Positions 16,941 to 25,555 of a DNA stretch of 49,102 nt are shown one piece after another. Position 1 is the stretch's first letter; every line of letters starts with the position of its first letter. The notes under the pieces are model-generated. The model made no database searches. It was not told where the DNA came from and saw only the letters and a list, made by a program, of their open reading frames with translations. The translations under genes and the position numbers were made by a program. This DNA is from Candidatus Rokuibacteriota bacterium (GTDB taxonomy: Bacteria > Methylomirabilota > Methylomirabilia > Rokubacteriales > CSP1-6), in assembly GCA_003220495.1 (NCBI GenBank), contig QHSP01000055.1:1-49102 (forward strand), in the 5' to 3' direction.

Positions 16941-18239
16941 TTAGCCCGCGGTAGAGCGGGCGTCGACGCCGGACTCGGGCAGGCCCATCGCGCGGCGGTG
17001 TGCCGCCCGGACCTGCGCTGGCTGTCCTATCAGGAAGGGGAACTCGGTGCGCAGCGGCAATCCGGGCGTGCGCTGGCGCGAGGTCTCGCCCTCGACCTTC
17101 GACGAGCCGTTCACGAAGAGGTCGCGGCCGATGATCGGCAGCCGCACGAGGCGGTTCTTCTCCGGATCGCGGATCACGCCCTTGGGCTCTTCTCCCTTCG
17201 CCACACGCTCGGCGTCCTCGAGGATGCGGCGGCGCATCATGATGACGCCGCGGTCGCTCTCGCCCAGATGCTCCTGGGTGCGGTCGGCGACCGTGCCCTG
17301 GCCGACCCAGGCGACGAAGTCCTGGTTCATGACGTGCGAGGTGATCCAGCGGCCGGTCAGGTCGTCCTTGATGGGGCTGTACCAGTAGGGGATCCGCTCC
17401 TGCCGGTAGGGCTCCATCTCGTTCGGCACGCGATCGAAGAACCAGCCGACGCTCAGCATGTTGCTGTCGTCGATGGGCACGCGCCACTCGAAGTGGCCCC
17501 CGGTGAAGAGACAGTTCGGCCAGAGGCAGCATCGCCCGACCGTCCAGAGCTCGTCCTGCTCGGACTGGCCCTCGAGGACGCGCCGGTAGATGAAGCCGTA
17601 CTCGAACTCCTCGAAGCCGACCTTCAGGTGGGTCGGAGAACGCTGGCCGTCGGCGCCGCTGAGCGCGCGGGACCAGTTCGAGTGGAGCCACTCGAAGTGC
17701 ACGGGGTCGATCGAGTTCTCCTGGCACTGGAACCAGTTGCACGGGACCTCGGAGAACACGATCTGCACGAAGCCGTTTTGCCAGGTGAAGGGCTCCCAGG
17801 TCGGCACCAGCGGTACGGGGGGTGGCCCTAGATAGGCCCACAAAAGGCCACCCTTCGCCTCGACCGGGTAGGCTTTGATGCGCACGCGGTCCTTGAACTT
17901 CGCCTCCGGGTGCGCGACCTCCTCGAAGGGCTGCTGCAGGCACCGGCCCGTGTGGTCCCAGAGCCAGCCGTGGTAGTGGCAGCGCAGACCGCAGCTCTCG
18001 GGCCAACCGTACGAAAGATCTGCGCGCCGATGCGGACAATGTCGATCGACGAGGCCGTACGCGCCGGCCTTGTCCTTGTAGAGGACGAGGTTTTCTCCCA
18101 TGAGCCGTACGGGTTTCGTCGGATGGTCGTCCAGCTCGGCGACCGCGGCAACCGGCATCCAGTAGCGCCGGAGCAGCTCGCCCATGGGCGTGCCGGCACC
18201 GACCTCCGTCAATGCTCGGTTCTGATCCTCGCTGAGCAC
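16941..18239 (-). CDS. Rieske aromatic ring-hydroxylating oxygenase, phthalate 4,5-dioxygenase-like
   Basis: Terminal oxygenase component, 432 residues. The Rieske 2Fe-2S ligands are in CPHRRADL and CHYHGW (residues about 65-90). The mononuclear iron site is in DPVHFEWLHSNW (about 175-186), with a distal Asp expected near residue 315. The overall form matches the one-component-type phthalate/vanillate oxygenase alpha subunits. No ferredoxin reductase is adjacent, so electrons must come from elsewhere. The GTG start at 18239 is supported by a TAGAAT element ending six bases upstream and by the absence of any ribosome site, which suggests a leaderless transcript. The LigB-type dioxygenase follows in the operon. 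Confidence 0.94.
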   Translation of the reverse strand: MLSEDQNRALTEVGAGTPMGELLRRYWMPVAAVAELDDHPTKPVRLMGENLVLYKDKAGAYGLVDRHCPHRRADLSYGWPESCGLRCHYHGWLWDHTGRCLQQPFEEVAHPEAKFKDRVRIKAYPVEAKGGLLWAYLGPPPVPLVPTWEPFTWQNGFVQIVFSEVPCNWFQCQENSIDPVHFEWLHSNWSRALSGADGQRSPTHLKVGFEEFEYGFIYRRVLEGQSEQDELWTVGRCCLWPNCLFTGGHFEWRVPIDDSNMLSVGWFFDRVPNEMEPYRQERIPYWYSPIKDDLTGRWITSHVMNQDFVAWVGQGTVADRTQEHLGESDRGVIMMRRRILEDAERVAKGEEPKGVIRDPEKNRLVRLPIIGRDLFVNGSSKVEGETSRQRTPGLPLRTEFPFLIGQPAQVRAAHRRAMGLPESGVDARSTAG

Positions 18240-18245
18240 GGACCG

Positions 18246-18251
18246 ATTCTA
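18246..18251 (-). promoter_or_regulatory. Putative -10 element (TAGAAT) of the Rieske operon
   Basis: Read on the minus strand, TAGAAT ends six bases before the GTG start at 18239. This predicts a leaderless message. The upstream palindrome at 18271-18283 lies where a regulator could contact the -35 region. Confidence 0.5.
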
Positions 18252-18270
18252 CCTCCACTCTTCGGGTCGA

Positions 18271-18283
18271 AGTGTGTCACACT
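18271..18283. promoter_or_regulatory. Candidate operator, perfect palindrome AGTGTG-T-CACACT
   Basis: A 13-bp perfect inverted repeat centred about 38 bases upstream of the Rieske GTG. A second, imperfect repeat (CACTCTTCG / CGAAGTGTG, 18256-18276) overlaps it. The location suits an activator or repressor of the aromatic operon. No regulator gene is adjacent. Confidence 0.4.
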
Positions 18284-18406
18284 AGGGCGTCTGGGCTTGG
18301 CGCGACTCCATTCGGAGGTCCGCTCCTCTGCCAGACCACGACTCTGGCGCCGTCTTCCGCGTACCGGGGAGTGCGTTCAACCGCGGGAGATTCACAGAGG
18401 TGCGGT

Positions 18407-18706
18407 ATGGCTCAGAAGCTCTTCATCGGAGGCCTGTCCTTCTCCACTTCGACCGATCGACTGCGCGAGCTCTTTGCTCAGGCGGGCGTCGTCGAATCAG
18501 CCGCCGTGGTGACCGACCGCGAAACCGGCCGCTCACGCGGGTTCGGCTTCGTGGAGATGGCCACCCCCGCGGAGGCCGATGCGGCCGTCAAGAAGTTCAA
18601 CGGCCAAGAGGTGGACGGACGAACGCTCAAAGTAGAGCTCGCCAAGCCCCCGGGTCTGGGCGGTGGTGGCGCTCGCGGCGGCGGGAGCAGCCGGAGTCGG
18701 TGGTAG
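18407..18706 (+). CDS. RNA-binding protein with one RRM domain
   Basis: A 99-residue protein made of a single RNA recognition motif plus a short Gly/Arg/Ser tail. RNP2 is LFIGGL (residues 5-10) and RNP1 is RGFGFVEM (near residue 45). The tail GGGGARGGGSSRSRW resembles glycine-rich RNA-binding proteins of cyanobacteria and other bacteria, often linked to cold or stress. The start at 18407 follows AGAGG by eight bases. Downstream on the same strand are a 71-residue protein and ribosomal protein S21, so an RNA-related operon is likely. Confidence 0.93.
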   Translation: MAQKLFIGGLSFSTSTDRLRELFAQAGVVESAAVVTDRETGRSRGFGFVEMATPAEADAAVKKFNGQEVDGRTLKVELAKPPGLGGGGARGGGSSRSRW

Positions 18707-18719
18707 GGCCGCGGACGTC

Positions 18720-18935
18720 ATGCAAGTCGTCGCGTTCTCGACCCCGGACAATCCTCTCTGGCGATGGCGGATCGTCAACTACGCCGGTGAGCTCGTCGAG
18801 GAATCACGTGAGACCTTTCCGACGATCGCCGGCGCCCTGGCACAAGGATCGAAGCGAATGAGCGCGCTGGACGTGGTGGACCACTCGGTCCCGTACGTGG
18901 CCTATCGTTCGACGCGACACCTCAGGACGCCGTGA
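18720..18935 (+). CDS. Small conserved-type protein before rpsU, function unknown
   Basis: A 71-residue soluble protein starting MQVVAFSTPDNPLWRWRIV. Aromatic and charged residues are regularly placed, and the C-terminal part reads DHSVPYVAYRSTRHLRTP. I do not recognise a named family. It lies 13 bases after the RRM gene and its TGA overlaps the GTG start of rpsU by four bases (GTGA). This tight coupling argues that it is real and linked to translation. No Cys, membrane segment or signal peptide is present. Confidence 0.7.
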   Translation: MQVVAFSTPDNPLWRWRIVNYAGELVEESRETFPTIAGALAQGSKRMSALDVVDHSVPYVAYRSTRHLRTP

Positions 18936-19135
18936 AGATCGAGGTCTTCGACAACCAGATCGAGGCTGCTCTCAAGCAGCTCAAGAAGCAGATGCTGAAG
19001 GACGGCCTCTTTCAGGAGATGAAGCGGCGCCAGCACTACGAGAAGCCGTCGGTCAAGCGAAAGCGCAAGTCGGCTCAGGCGCGCAAGAAGCGGCGCAAGG
19101 CCATGAAGCGGATGCTCCAGCACGAGGGCGACTAG
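18932..19135 (+). CDS. rpsU: 30S ribosomal protein S21
   Basis: A 67-residue S21 homologue. It has the family's N-terminal MKIEVFDNQIEAALKQLKK, followed by the Arg/Lys-rich middle and tail (RRQHYEKPSVKRKRKSAQA, then ARKKRRKAMKRML). S21 sits near the 3' end of 16S rRNA and helps in initiation at the Shine-Dalgarno helix. The GTG start overlaps the stop of the upstream small gene by four bases. Placement beside an RRM protein, not beside dnaG/rpoD as in Proteobacteria, is notable. Confidence 0.95.
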   Translation: MKIEVFDNQIEAALKQLKKQMLKDGLFQEMKRRQHYEKPSVKRKRKSAQARKKRRKAMKRMLQHEGD

Positions 19136-19144
19136 CAGCCTTGC

Positions 19145-19150
19145 TATAGT
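19145..19150 (+). promoter_or_regulatory. Putative -10 element (TATAGT) of the LivF-like gene
   Basis: TATAGT ends seven bases before the TTG at 19158, with no Shine-Dalgarno sequence. A GTG at 19149 lies inside the hexamer and is therefore an unlikely start. Confidence 0.45.
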
Positions 19151-19157
19151 GAGCGCC

Positions 19158-19877
<720 letters not shown>

Positions 19878-19884
19878 TCGGGGC

Positions 19885-20799
19885 ATGAAGCTGACCGTCG
19901 AGTTCCCGAGCGTCTCCTATCGCGAAGGCCCGCAGGGTGTCGTGCGCCTCGCCCAGGCCATCGAGCAGATCGGCTACGACCACATCGACATGTTCGACCA
20001 CGTCGTGATGGGCTACCCGATCGAAGGCCGCCCGCCCGGGCCGTATCCGCCGCAGATGCCGATCCTCGAGGCGTTGATGGCCCTCTCGTACATGGCCGCC
20101 GTGACGACGCGCGTGACCCTCGGCACCGAGGTGCTCGTGCTGCCGCAGCGCCACCCGACCCTGGTCGCCAAGCAGGTGAGCACGCTCGACACGCTCTCGG
20201 GCGGCCGCGTGCGCCTGGGTGTGGGCGTCGGCTGGCAGGAGTCGGAGTACGAAGCGCTCGGCGAGGACTTTCACACGCGCGGCGCGCGCATGGACGAGAT
20301 GATCCGTCTCTTGCGGACCTACTGGAACGACGCGCAGGTCGACTTCAAGGGCCGCCACTACCACATCACGGCGATCGGGATGGAGCCGAAGCCCCCGCAG
20401 GGAAGCCGGCTGCCGATCTGGATCGGCGGCCGCTCCGAGCGCGCGCTACGCCGAGTCGCCGAGCTCGGCGACGGCTGGCTCGGCAACCAGATTGCCGACG
20501 CGGCGAGCGCGCGGGTGGTCATCGACACCATCCGGCGGCACGCCGAGGCGGCCGGGCGCGATCCGGCGTCGATCGGTCTGCAGGCGATGGTCGCCTCGCC
20601 GCCGCGTGATGCCGCGGGCAAGAAATTCTACGTCGAGCACGATCGGGTGGTGGCGCGTGTCGTCGAGCTCAAGGCGATGGGCTTCCAGTGGGCGGCCCTG
20701 AACGCGACCGCGATCTTCCAGGCCGGCGCGCGCTCGGTCGCCGCGATGATCGACGTGCTGGGCGCTCTGCACACGAAGATCCGCGGCGAGGTCGGCTAG
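19885..20799 (+). CDS. LLM class (F420/FMN) oxidoreductase
   Basis: A 304-residue luciferase-like monooxygenase-family protein. The typical strand-helix elements include TRVTLGTEVLVLPQRHP and TLSGGRVRLGVGVGWQ (near residues 105-120). The C-terminal barrel strand reads PIWIGGRSERALRR. The closest general resemblance is to F420-dependent TIGR03619-like members. Start ATG 19885 has no ribosome site, and TATATT (19870-19875) ends nine bases upstream, inside the end of the LivF gene. It may therefore have its own short-leader or leaderless transcript as well as read-through. Cofactor type and substrate cannot be fixed. Confidence 0.92.
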   Translation: MKLTVEFPSVSYREGPQGVVRLAQAIEQIGYDHIDMFDHVVMGYPIEGRPPGPYPPQMPILEALMALSYMAAVTTRVTLGTEVLVLPQRHPTLVAKQVSTLDTLSGGRVRLGVGVGWQESEYEALGEDFHTRGARMDEMIRLLRTYWNDAQVDFKGRHYHITAIGMEPKPPQGSRLPIWIGGRSERALRRVAELGDGWLGNQIADAASARVVIDTIRRHAEAAGRDPASIGLQAMVASPPRDAAGKKFYVEHDRVVARVVELKAMGFQWAALNATAIFQAGARSVAAMIDVLGALHTKIRGEVG

Positions 20800-20814
20800 C
20801 GAGCGCTCCTCGAA

Positions 20815-21267
20815 TCAGGCCGCGCGCCGCTGATCGACGTCGGCCGGTGTCCGGCGTCGATCGCGACGCCCGCTCGTCCACATCGCGGTCGCCACGATCA
20901 GAAGCCCGACGAACGACGTCCCCGCCGCGAACGGAGCGCCGTGCGTGTCGAGCTGCAGGTGCATGTACACGTGCCAGGCTTCTCCCGCCATCGAGATGAA
21001 GGCCCCCACGAAGGCGACCGGGAACGCGGCGCCGATCGGCGGCCGCCGCGCCTGGTCGATCAGCGCCCACGCGGTCGTCAGCACCACGCACAGCACGCCC
21101 ACGTAGATCGGGATGTGCACCGTCCCCAGGTGGACGAGCATCTGCTCGGTCGTCGTCGCCTCGAAGTCGGAGTGCAGCACGTGCCAGACGAGATCCACGA
21201 TCAAGCCGGCTAGCTGGACCCCGAGCGCGGTCCAGATCAACATCCGGGATTGTCTGCGACGTGACAT
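20815..21267 (-). CDS. His-rich four-helix membrane protein, function unknown
   Basis: A 150-residue integral membrane protein with about four helices (residues 9-30, 45-68, 78-100 and 112-130) and an Arg-rich C-terminus. Histidines cluster near helix ends: VWHVLH, LVHLGTVHIPIY and WHVYMHLQLDTHG. This could be a metal or haem site, but no family was recognised. A strong GAGGAGG ribosome site supports the ATG at 21267. It is divergent from the acyl-CoA dehydrogenase pair with a 75-bp shared upstream region, and convergent with the LLM gene. Confidence 0.82.
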   Translation of the reverse strand: MSRRRQSRMLIWTALGVQLAGLIVDLVWHVLHSDFEATTTEQMLVHLGTVHIPIYVGVLCVVLTTAWALIDQARRPPIGAAFPVAFVGAFISMAGEAWHVYMHLQLDTHGAPFAAGTSFVGLLIVATAMWTSGRRDRRRTPADVDQRRAA

Positions 21268-21342
21268 ACGGCGACCTCCTCACACGATCATCGTACCGGA
21301 CTGTGCTACCTTCCCAGGCACCAGGCAGGGAGAGGAGACGGT

Positions 21343-22587
21343 ATGGACTTCGAGGTCACGTACACGGAGGAGCAGCAGCGGTTCCGACGCGAAGTCCGCG
21401 GCTGGCTCGAGACGAACGTGCCGGCGTCGGTGTCGCGGACGCCGACCTCGCCCGAGGACAACTACCGGCGCTATCTCGAGCTGCGCGATCTCGGCCGCAA
21501 GCTCGGCGCCAAGGGCTGGCTCTATCCCACCGCGCCAGCGAAGTACGGCGGCGGTGGCCTCGACGTCGACCACGCGATCATCCTCGAGGAGGAGGTCGAC
21601 CGCTTCGACCTCTCGCTGCCGCCGTACTACGACAGCGGCGGCCGTCTCGGCTCGGCCTCGATCCTCGTCTGGGGCACGGAGGAGCAGCGGCAGGCGTTCC
21701 TGCCCGCGATCTATCGCGGCGAGGTCCGCACCTGGCAGCTCCTGACCGAGCCCGGCGCGGGCTCCGACCTGGCCGGCGTGCGCATGACGACGGCGGTGCG
21801 CGACGGCGACGAGTACGTGATCAAGGGCCAGAAGATCTTCGTCGGCAGCGACAACGGGACCGATCGGATCTGGATGATCGTGTGCACCGACCCGAACGGG
21901 AAGCGCCACGAGAACCTCTCGTGGTTCATGATCGACGCGAACCTGCCGGGGATCAGCATGCAGCCGATGGAGCTGATGGGCACCGGCGGCGAGGGCGGGA
22001 CCGACAGCGGCATCAAGCAGACGGTCTTCTTCGACGACGTCCGCGTGCCGGCGTTCGCGCTGGTCGGCGGCGAGAACAAGGGCTGGACCGTCGCCACGAC
22101 GCACCTCGAGCTCGAGCACGGCGGCGGCGGCCGCATCGGCCGCAATCGCGTGTGGGATCGGTTGCTGCGCTACTGCCAGGAGACCAAGCGCGACGGGGTG
22201 CCGTTGAGCCAGCAGCAGGACGTGCGCGACAGCCTGGCCGACATCTACATCAAGACCGAAGTCCAGAGGCTCTTCGGACTCAGGAACTTCTACCTGACGT
22301 ACGCGCGCAAGCCGAAGTCGTACGAGGGGCCGCAGCTCTCGTACTACAGAAAGACCACCGGGCTCTGGATGACCGGCGCGATCCTGGAAGCCGTCGGGCC
22401 CGCCGCGCTCACCACCGATCCCACGTGGGGCTCATCGTCCGGGTTCCTCGAGACCCAGCAGCGCAACGGCATCGTCTCGGTCCATCCGGGCGGCACGACC
22501 GACATCCAGCGCGTGCAGATGGCGCGTCGCATCGGCATCGGCCGCTCGACCCGTGAGAAGGCGGGCACCGTGCACGGAGCGGAGTGA
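21343..22587 (+). CDS. Acyl-CoA dehydrogenase family protein, large partner
   Basis: A 414-residue flavoprotein of the acyl-CoA dehydrogenase superfamily. The FAD-contact motif is LTEPGAGSDLAGV (near residues 135-147). The middle beta-domain follows with KGQKIFVGSDNG and the VFFDDVRVPA strand. The C-terminal helical domain ends with the GGTTDIQRVQMARRIG region that contacts FAD and the dimer partner. It has a GGAGAGGAGA ribosome site. The second dehydrogenase begins three bases after its stop. Such side-by-side pairs often make alpha2-beta2 enzymes, as in steroid side-chain FadE pairs. Substrate unknown. Confidence 0.94.
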   Translation: MDFEVTYTEEQQRFRREVRGWLETNVPASVSRTPTSPEDNYRRYLELRDLGRKLGAKGWLYPTAPAKYGGGGLDVDHAIILEEEVDRFDLSLPPYYDSGGRLGSASILVWGTEEQRQAFLPAIYRGEVRTWQLLTEPGAGSDLAGVRMTTAVRDGDEYVIKGQKIFVGSDNGTDRIWMIVCTDPNGKRHENLSWFMIDANLPGISMQPMELMGTGGEGGTDSGIKQTVFFDDVRVPAFALVGGENKGWTVATTHLELEHGGGGRIGRNRVWDRLLRYCQETKRDGVPLSQQQDVRDSLADIYIKTEVQRLFGLRNFYLTYARKPKSYEGPQLSYYRKTTGLWMTGAILEAVGPAALTTDPTWGSSSGFLETQQRNGIVSVHPGGTTDIQRVQMARRIGIGRSTREKAGTVHGAE

Positions 22588-22590
22588 GCG

Positions 22591-23712
22591 ATGGATCTGG
22601 CACTGACCGAAAGCCAGGAGATGCTCCGCACGACCGCGCGCAGCTTCATGGAGCACGAGGCGCCGGTCGATGTCGTCGTGGGTCTGCAGAAGGCCGAGTC
22701 GTCACTCGATCCAGATCTATGGAGGAAGGCCGCGCGGCTCGGCTGGCTCGGGATCGTCCTGCCGGCCGAGTATGGCGGCAGCGGCGACAGCCTGAGCGAC
22801 GCCGCGGTGCTCTACGAAGAGCTCGGCCGCGGCCCGCTGCCCGGCCCGTTCTTCAGCTCGGGAGTCCTGGGTGCGCTGACCGTGCTGGAGGCGGCCACGG
22901 ACGAGCAGCGCCGCCGGATTCTGCCGGCAGTGGCGAGCGGCGAGCGCGTGCTGACCGTGGCCATCACCGAGCCGAACACGTCGTGGGGGCCGGGCGGCAT
23001 CACCCTGGCGCCTCAAGGGCGGAACGGTAGCTTCGTCCTCAACGGCACCAAGCTCTTCGTGAGTGATGCGACCTCCGCCACCGACCTGATCGTCGCCGTC
23101 CGCACGGGCGACGGGCCGGGCGACGTCAGCCTCCTGCACGTCGACGCGAAAGCCCGCGGTGTGACCGCGCGCCGGCTACCCGGCTTCCTCTCGTGGCAGT
23201 GCGAGGTGAGCTTCGACAACGTCCAGGTGCCGGCGAGCGCGCTGTTGGGCGAGGCGCAACGAGGATGGGCGGCGCTCGCCGGGGCCCTCGAGCGGGCGGT
23301 GCCGCTCCTGTGCGCCTACATCGTGGGCGGCTGTCAGGCGGTGTACGAGAAGTCGGTCCTCTACACGCAGACCCGGGTGCAGTTCGGCGTCCCGATCGGA
23401 CGGTTCCAGCGCGTTCAGGACCACGTCGTCCGGCTGGTCAACCACCTGGACAGCGCGCGCTGGGCGACGTGGGAGGCGCTGTGGAAGCTCGACACCGGGC
23501 GCCCGGCCACCGCGAGCGTTCACATGGCCAAGGCCATCGCGAGCGAAGCGTACCTGGAGGTCTGCAACGCGGCGCACGAGGTCCACGCCGGCATGGGCGT
23601 GCTCATCGAGTACGGGCTGCCGGCGCACACGCAGATGTCGCGGACCCTGTTCCACTACCTCGGCGATCCGCGCTGGCACAAGCGCCGGATGGCCGACGCG
23701 CTCGAGTGGTGA
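22591..23712 (+). CDS. Acyl-CoA dehydrogenase family protein, small partner
   Basis: A 373-residue acyl-CoA dehydrogenase homologue that begins MDLALTESQEMLRTTARSF. The N-terminal helical domain has PAEYGGSGDSLSD and a shortened FAD-loop segment (AITEPNTSWGPGG). The middle domain has FDNVQVPASALLG, and the C-terminal domain contains RVQFGVPIGRFQRVQD. It is paired with the preceding gene at a three-base gap, which suggests one heteromeric enzyme, an inference from known FadE pairs. Convergent with the exonuclease gene at a three-base gap. Confidence 0.94.
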   Translation: MDLALTESQEMLRTTARSFMEHEAPVDVVVGLQKAESSLDPDLWRKAARLGWLGIVLPAEYGGSGDSLSDAAVLYEELGRGPLPGPFFSSGVLGALTVLEAATDEQRRRILPAVASGERVLTVAITEPNTSWGPGGITLAPQGRNGSFVLNGTKLFVSDATSATDLIVAVRTGDGPGDVSLLHVDAKARGVTARRLPGFLSWQCEVSFDNVQVPASALLGEAQRGWAALAGALERAVPLLCAYIVGGCQAVYEKSVLYTQTRVQFGVPIGRFQRVQDHVVRLVNHLDSARWATWEALWKLDTGRPATASVHMAKAIASEAYLEVCNAAHEVHAGMGVLIEYGLPAHTQMSRTLFHYLGDPRWHKRRMADALEW

Positions 23713-23715
23713 CGA

Positions 23716-24564
23716 TTACTTCTTCTTGATCCAGCCCGGATCGAAGGTGTGTCCGGGCTCGTCGAGATCGACGAGGAGCGGTGCGTGGTCCGAGGGCAGG
23801 GGCTTGCCCTTCCGCGCCTCGCGGTCGATCTCGACGGCCACCGCCCGCCCGGCGACCGACTTGGTGACGAGCAGGTGGTCGATCCGCATGCCGAAGTTCT
23901 TGTGGAAGTTCCCGGCGCGATAGTCCCACCAGGTGTAGCGGCCCGGCTCGGGCTGGCGCAGACGGTAGATGTCGAGCAGCCCCCAGCTGCAGAGCCTGGC
24001 GAAGGCGCGCCGCTCGGGCTCCGAGACGTGCGTCCCACCGTGGCAGGCCTCGGGATCCCACACGTCGGCGTCACCGGGAGCGATGTTGTAGTCACCCCCG
24101 AGCGCCAGGGCCTCGCCCGGGTCACGCGATTCGGCGAGCCAGCGGGCGAGACGCTCGTACCACGCGAGCTTGGCCTGATAGAAGGGCGAGTCGAGCGAGC
24201 GCCCGTTCGGCGCGTAGAGGCTCACGACGCGAACGCCGCCGCAGACCGCCGAGACCATGCGTGCCTCGGCGAGCGGCTCGTCGTCCGGAACGTCCGGCGT
24301 GGTCTGGGGGCGCAAGGGCTGGCCGAAGTTGCTGATGAGGTCGGCGATCCCGACGCGGCTCGCGATCGCGACGCCGTTCCAGCGGCCCTCGCCATGGTGG
24401 GCGAGCTCGTAGCCGGCCTCCTTGAAGGTCGCGACCGGCGCGTCGGCGTCGGAGAGCTTCGTCTCCTGCATCAGCAGCACGTCGGGCTTGGCTCGCTCGA
24501 GCCACCAGACGACTTTCTCGAGCCGCGCCTTCAGCGAGTTGACGTTCCAGGTCGCGATGCGCAT
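23716..24564 (-). CDS. xthA: Exodeoxyribonuclease III / AP endonuclease
   Basis: A 282-residue member of the exonuclease III family, acting on abasic sites and 3' blocks in base-excision repair. Key residues are Asn in ATWNVNSLK (residue 7), metal Glu in MQETKLSD (residue 35), SLYAPNG, catalytic Asp/Asn in GGDYNIAP, and Asp/His in PLPSDHAPLLVDL near the C-terminus. A ribosome site (AAGGAGA) precedes the ATG. TAAACT, read on the minus strand at 24593-24588, is a plausible -10. It appears to be monocistronic. Confidence 0.96.
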   Translation of the reverse strand: MRIATWNVNSLKARLEKVVWWLERAKPDVLLMQETKLSDADAPVATFKEAGYELAHHGEGRWNGVAIASRVGIADLISNFGQPLRPQTTPDVPDDEPLAEARMVSAVCGGVRVVSLYAPNGRSLDSPFYQAKLAWYERLARWLAESRDPGEALALGGDYNIAPGDADVWDPEACHGGTHVSEPERRAFARLCSWGLLDIYRLRQPEPGRYTWWDYRAGNFHKNFGMRIDHLLVTKSVAGRAVAVEIDREARKGKPLPSDHAPLLVDLDEPGHTFDPGWIKKK

Positions 24565-24709
24565 CGTCTCCTTCTCCGCTCCTGGCTAGTTTACTGTCCC
24601 GTGGCCCGGCATCGCAGTCAAGCCGGCGGCCGTTGGCGGCCGGGCCCGTGGTATGGTTCGGGCCTGAGCGTGCGACTCCCACGTGCGACTCCCAATGGAG
24701 GGCCTGCCG

Positions 24710-25555
24710 ATGCGTGATCTCGTGAAGAACCTCAACGAGCTGTGCGAGCGCGCTGAATTCGAGGTGAGCTGGTACTTGAAAGACCTCGCCAGCGGAGTCG
24801 CCGCCGATCGACGCGGGAAGGTCGCGGTGCCCTCGGCGAGCACCCGCAAGACCTCGATCATGATGGCGGCGCTGGCGGCCGTTCACGCGGGCAAGCTCTC
24901 CCTCGATCAGAAGGTCACCATCGACAAGAGATTTCAGGACAACGACTCGGGCACGTTCCAGCACCTGACCCCCGGATTCTCGATCAGCCTGCGGGACGCG
25001 ATGGTGATGATGATCATCGTCAGCGACAACACGTGCACCGCGCACGTTGTCGATCTGGTGGGGCTCTCGAACGTCCAGCGCTACACCGAGAGCGTCGGCC
25101 TGACCGGCACGGTGCACCGCTACGGCATTCCGCCGAAGGCGGCGCCCGACAGCTCGCTCGACCGGGTGACCACGACGACGGCCAACGACCAGGGGCTTCT
25201 GCTCGAGCTGATCCTCAAAGGAACCCAGGACCCTGAGGTCGCCGCCAAGCTTCAGTGCACCACGGCGCTCTGCCGGCTCGGGCTCGACATCCTCTCCTGG
25301 CAGAAGCTCAAGACCCGGCTGCCATCGCTCCTGCCGCTCGGCACGAAGGTCGCCCACAAGACCGGCACGGGCCACCGCTGCTACAACGACGCCGGCATCA
25401 TCTTCAAGGGCGACCGGCCGATCTGCATCCTGACCGCCTACACAGTGGATGTGCCGGACGCCGTCGCCGACGGGACGCCCGGCTTCGCCGCCGCCTACCA
25501 GCTGATCGGCCGCATGGCGAGGCTCTCCTACGACGAGCTCGGCGGCCGCGCATGA
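24710..25555 (+). CDS. Serine hydrolase of the class A beta-lactamase fold, no signal peptide
   Basis: A 281-residue penicillin-recognising-enzyme-fold protein. The SxxK motif is STRK (near residue 45), SDN is present in IIVSDNTCTAHVV, and KTG is in AHKTGTG (near residue 218). An obvious omega-loop Glu (E-x-x-L-N) is not seen, so efficient beta-lactam hydrolysis is doubtful; an esterase or amidase is more likely. The protein lacks an export signal, unusual for this fold. GGAGG lies eight bases before ATG 24710; in-frame GTG 24683 and ATG 24695 are less well placed. Its stop overlaps the RidA-family start (ATGA), so the two are coupled. Confidence 0.88.
   Translation: MRDLVKNLNELCERAEFEVSWYLKDLASGVAADRRGKVAVPSASTRKTSIMMAALAAVHAGKLSLDQKVTIDKRFQDNDSGTFQHLTPGFSISLRDAMVMMIIVSDNTCTAHVVDLVGLSNVQRYTESVGLTGTVHRYGIPPKAAPDSSLDRVTTTTANDQGLLLELILKGTQDPEVAAKLQCTTALCRLGLDILSWQKLKTRLPSLLPLGTKVAHKTGTGHRCYNDAGIIFKGDRPICILTAYTVDVPDAVADGTPGFAAAYQLIGRMARLSYDELGGRA

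Noticed and set aside
24670-24693. Short direct repeat (GTGCGACTCCC twice) before the serine hydrolase
   Set aside because: Only two 11-base copies, with no second feature to suggest a regulatory or mobile role.
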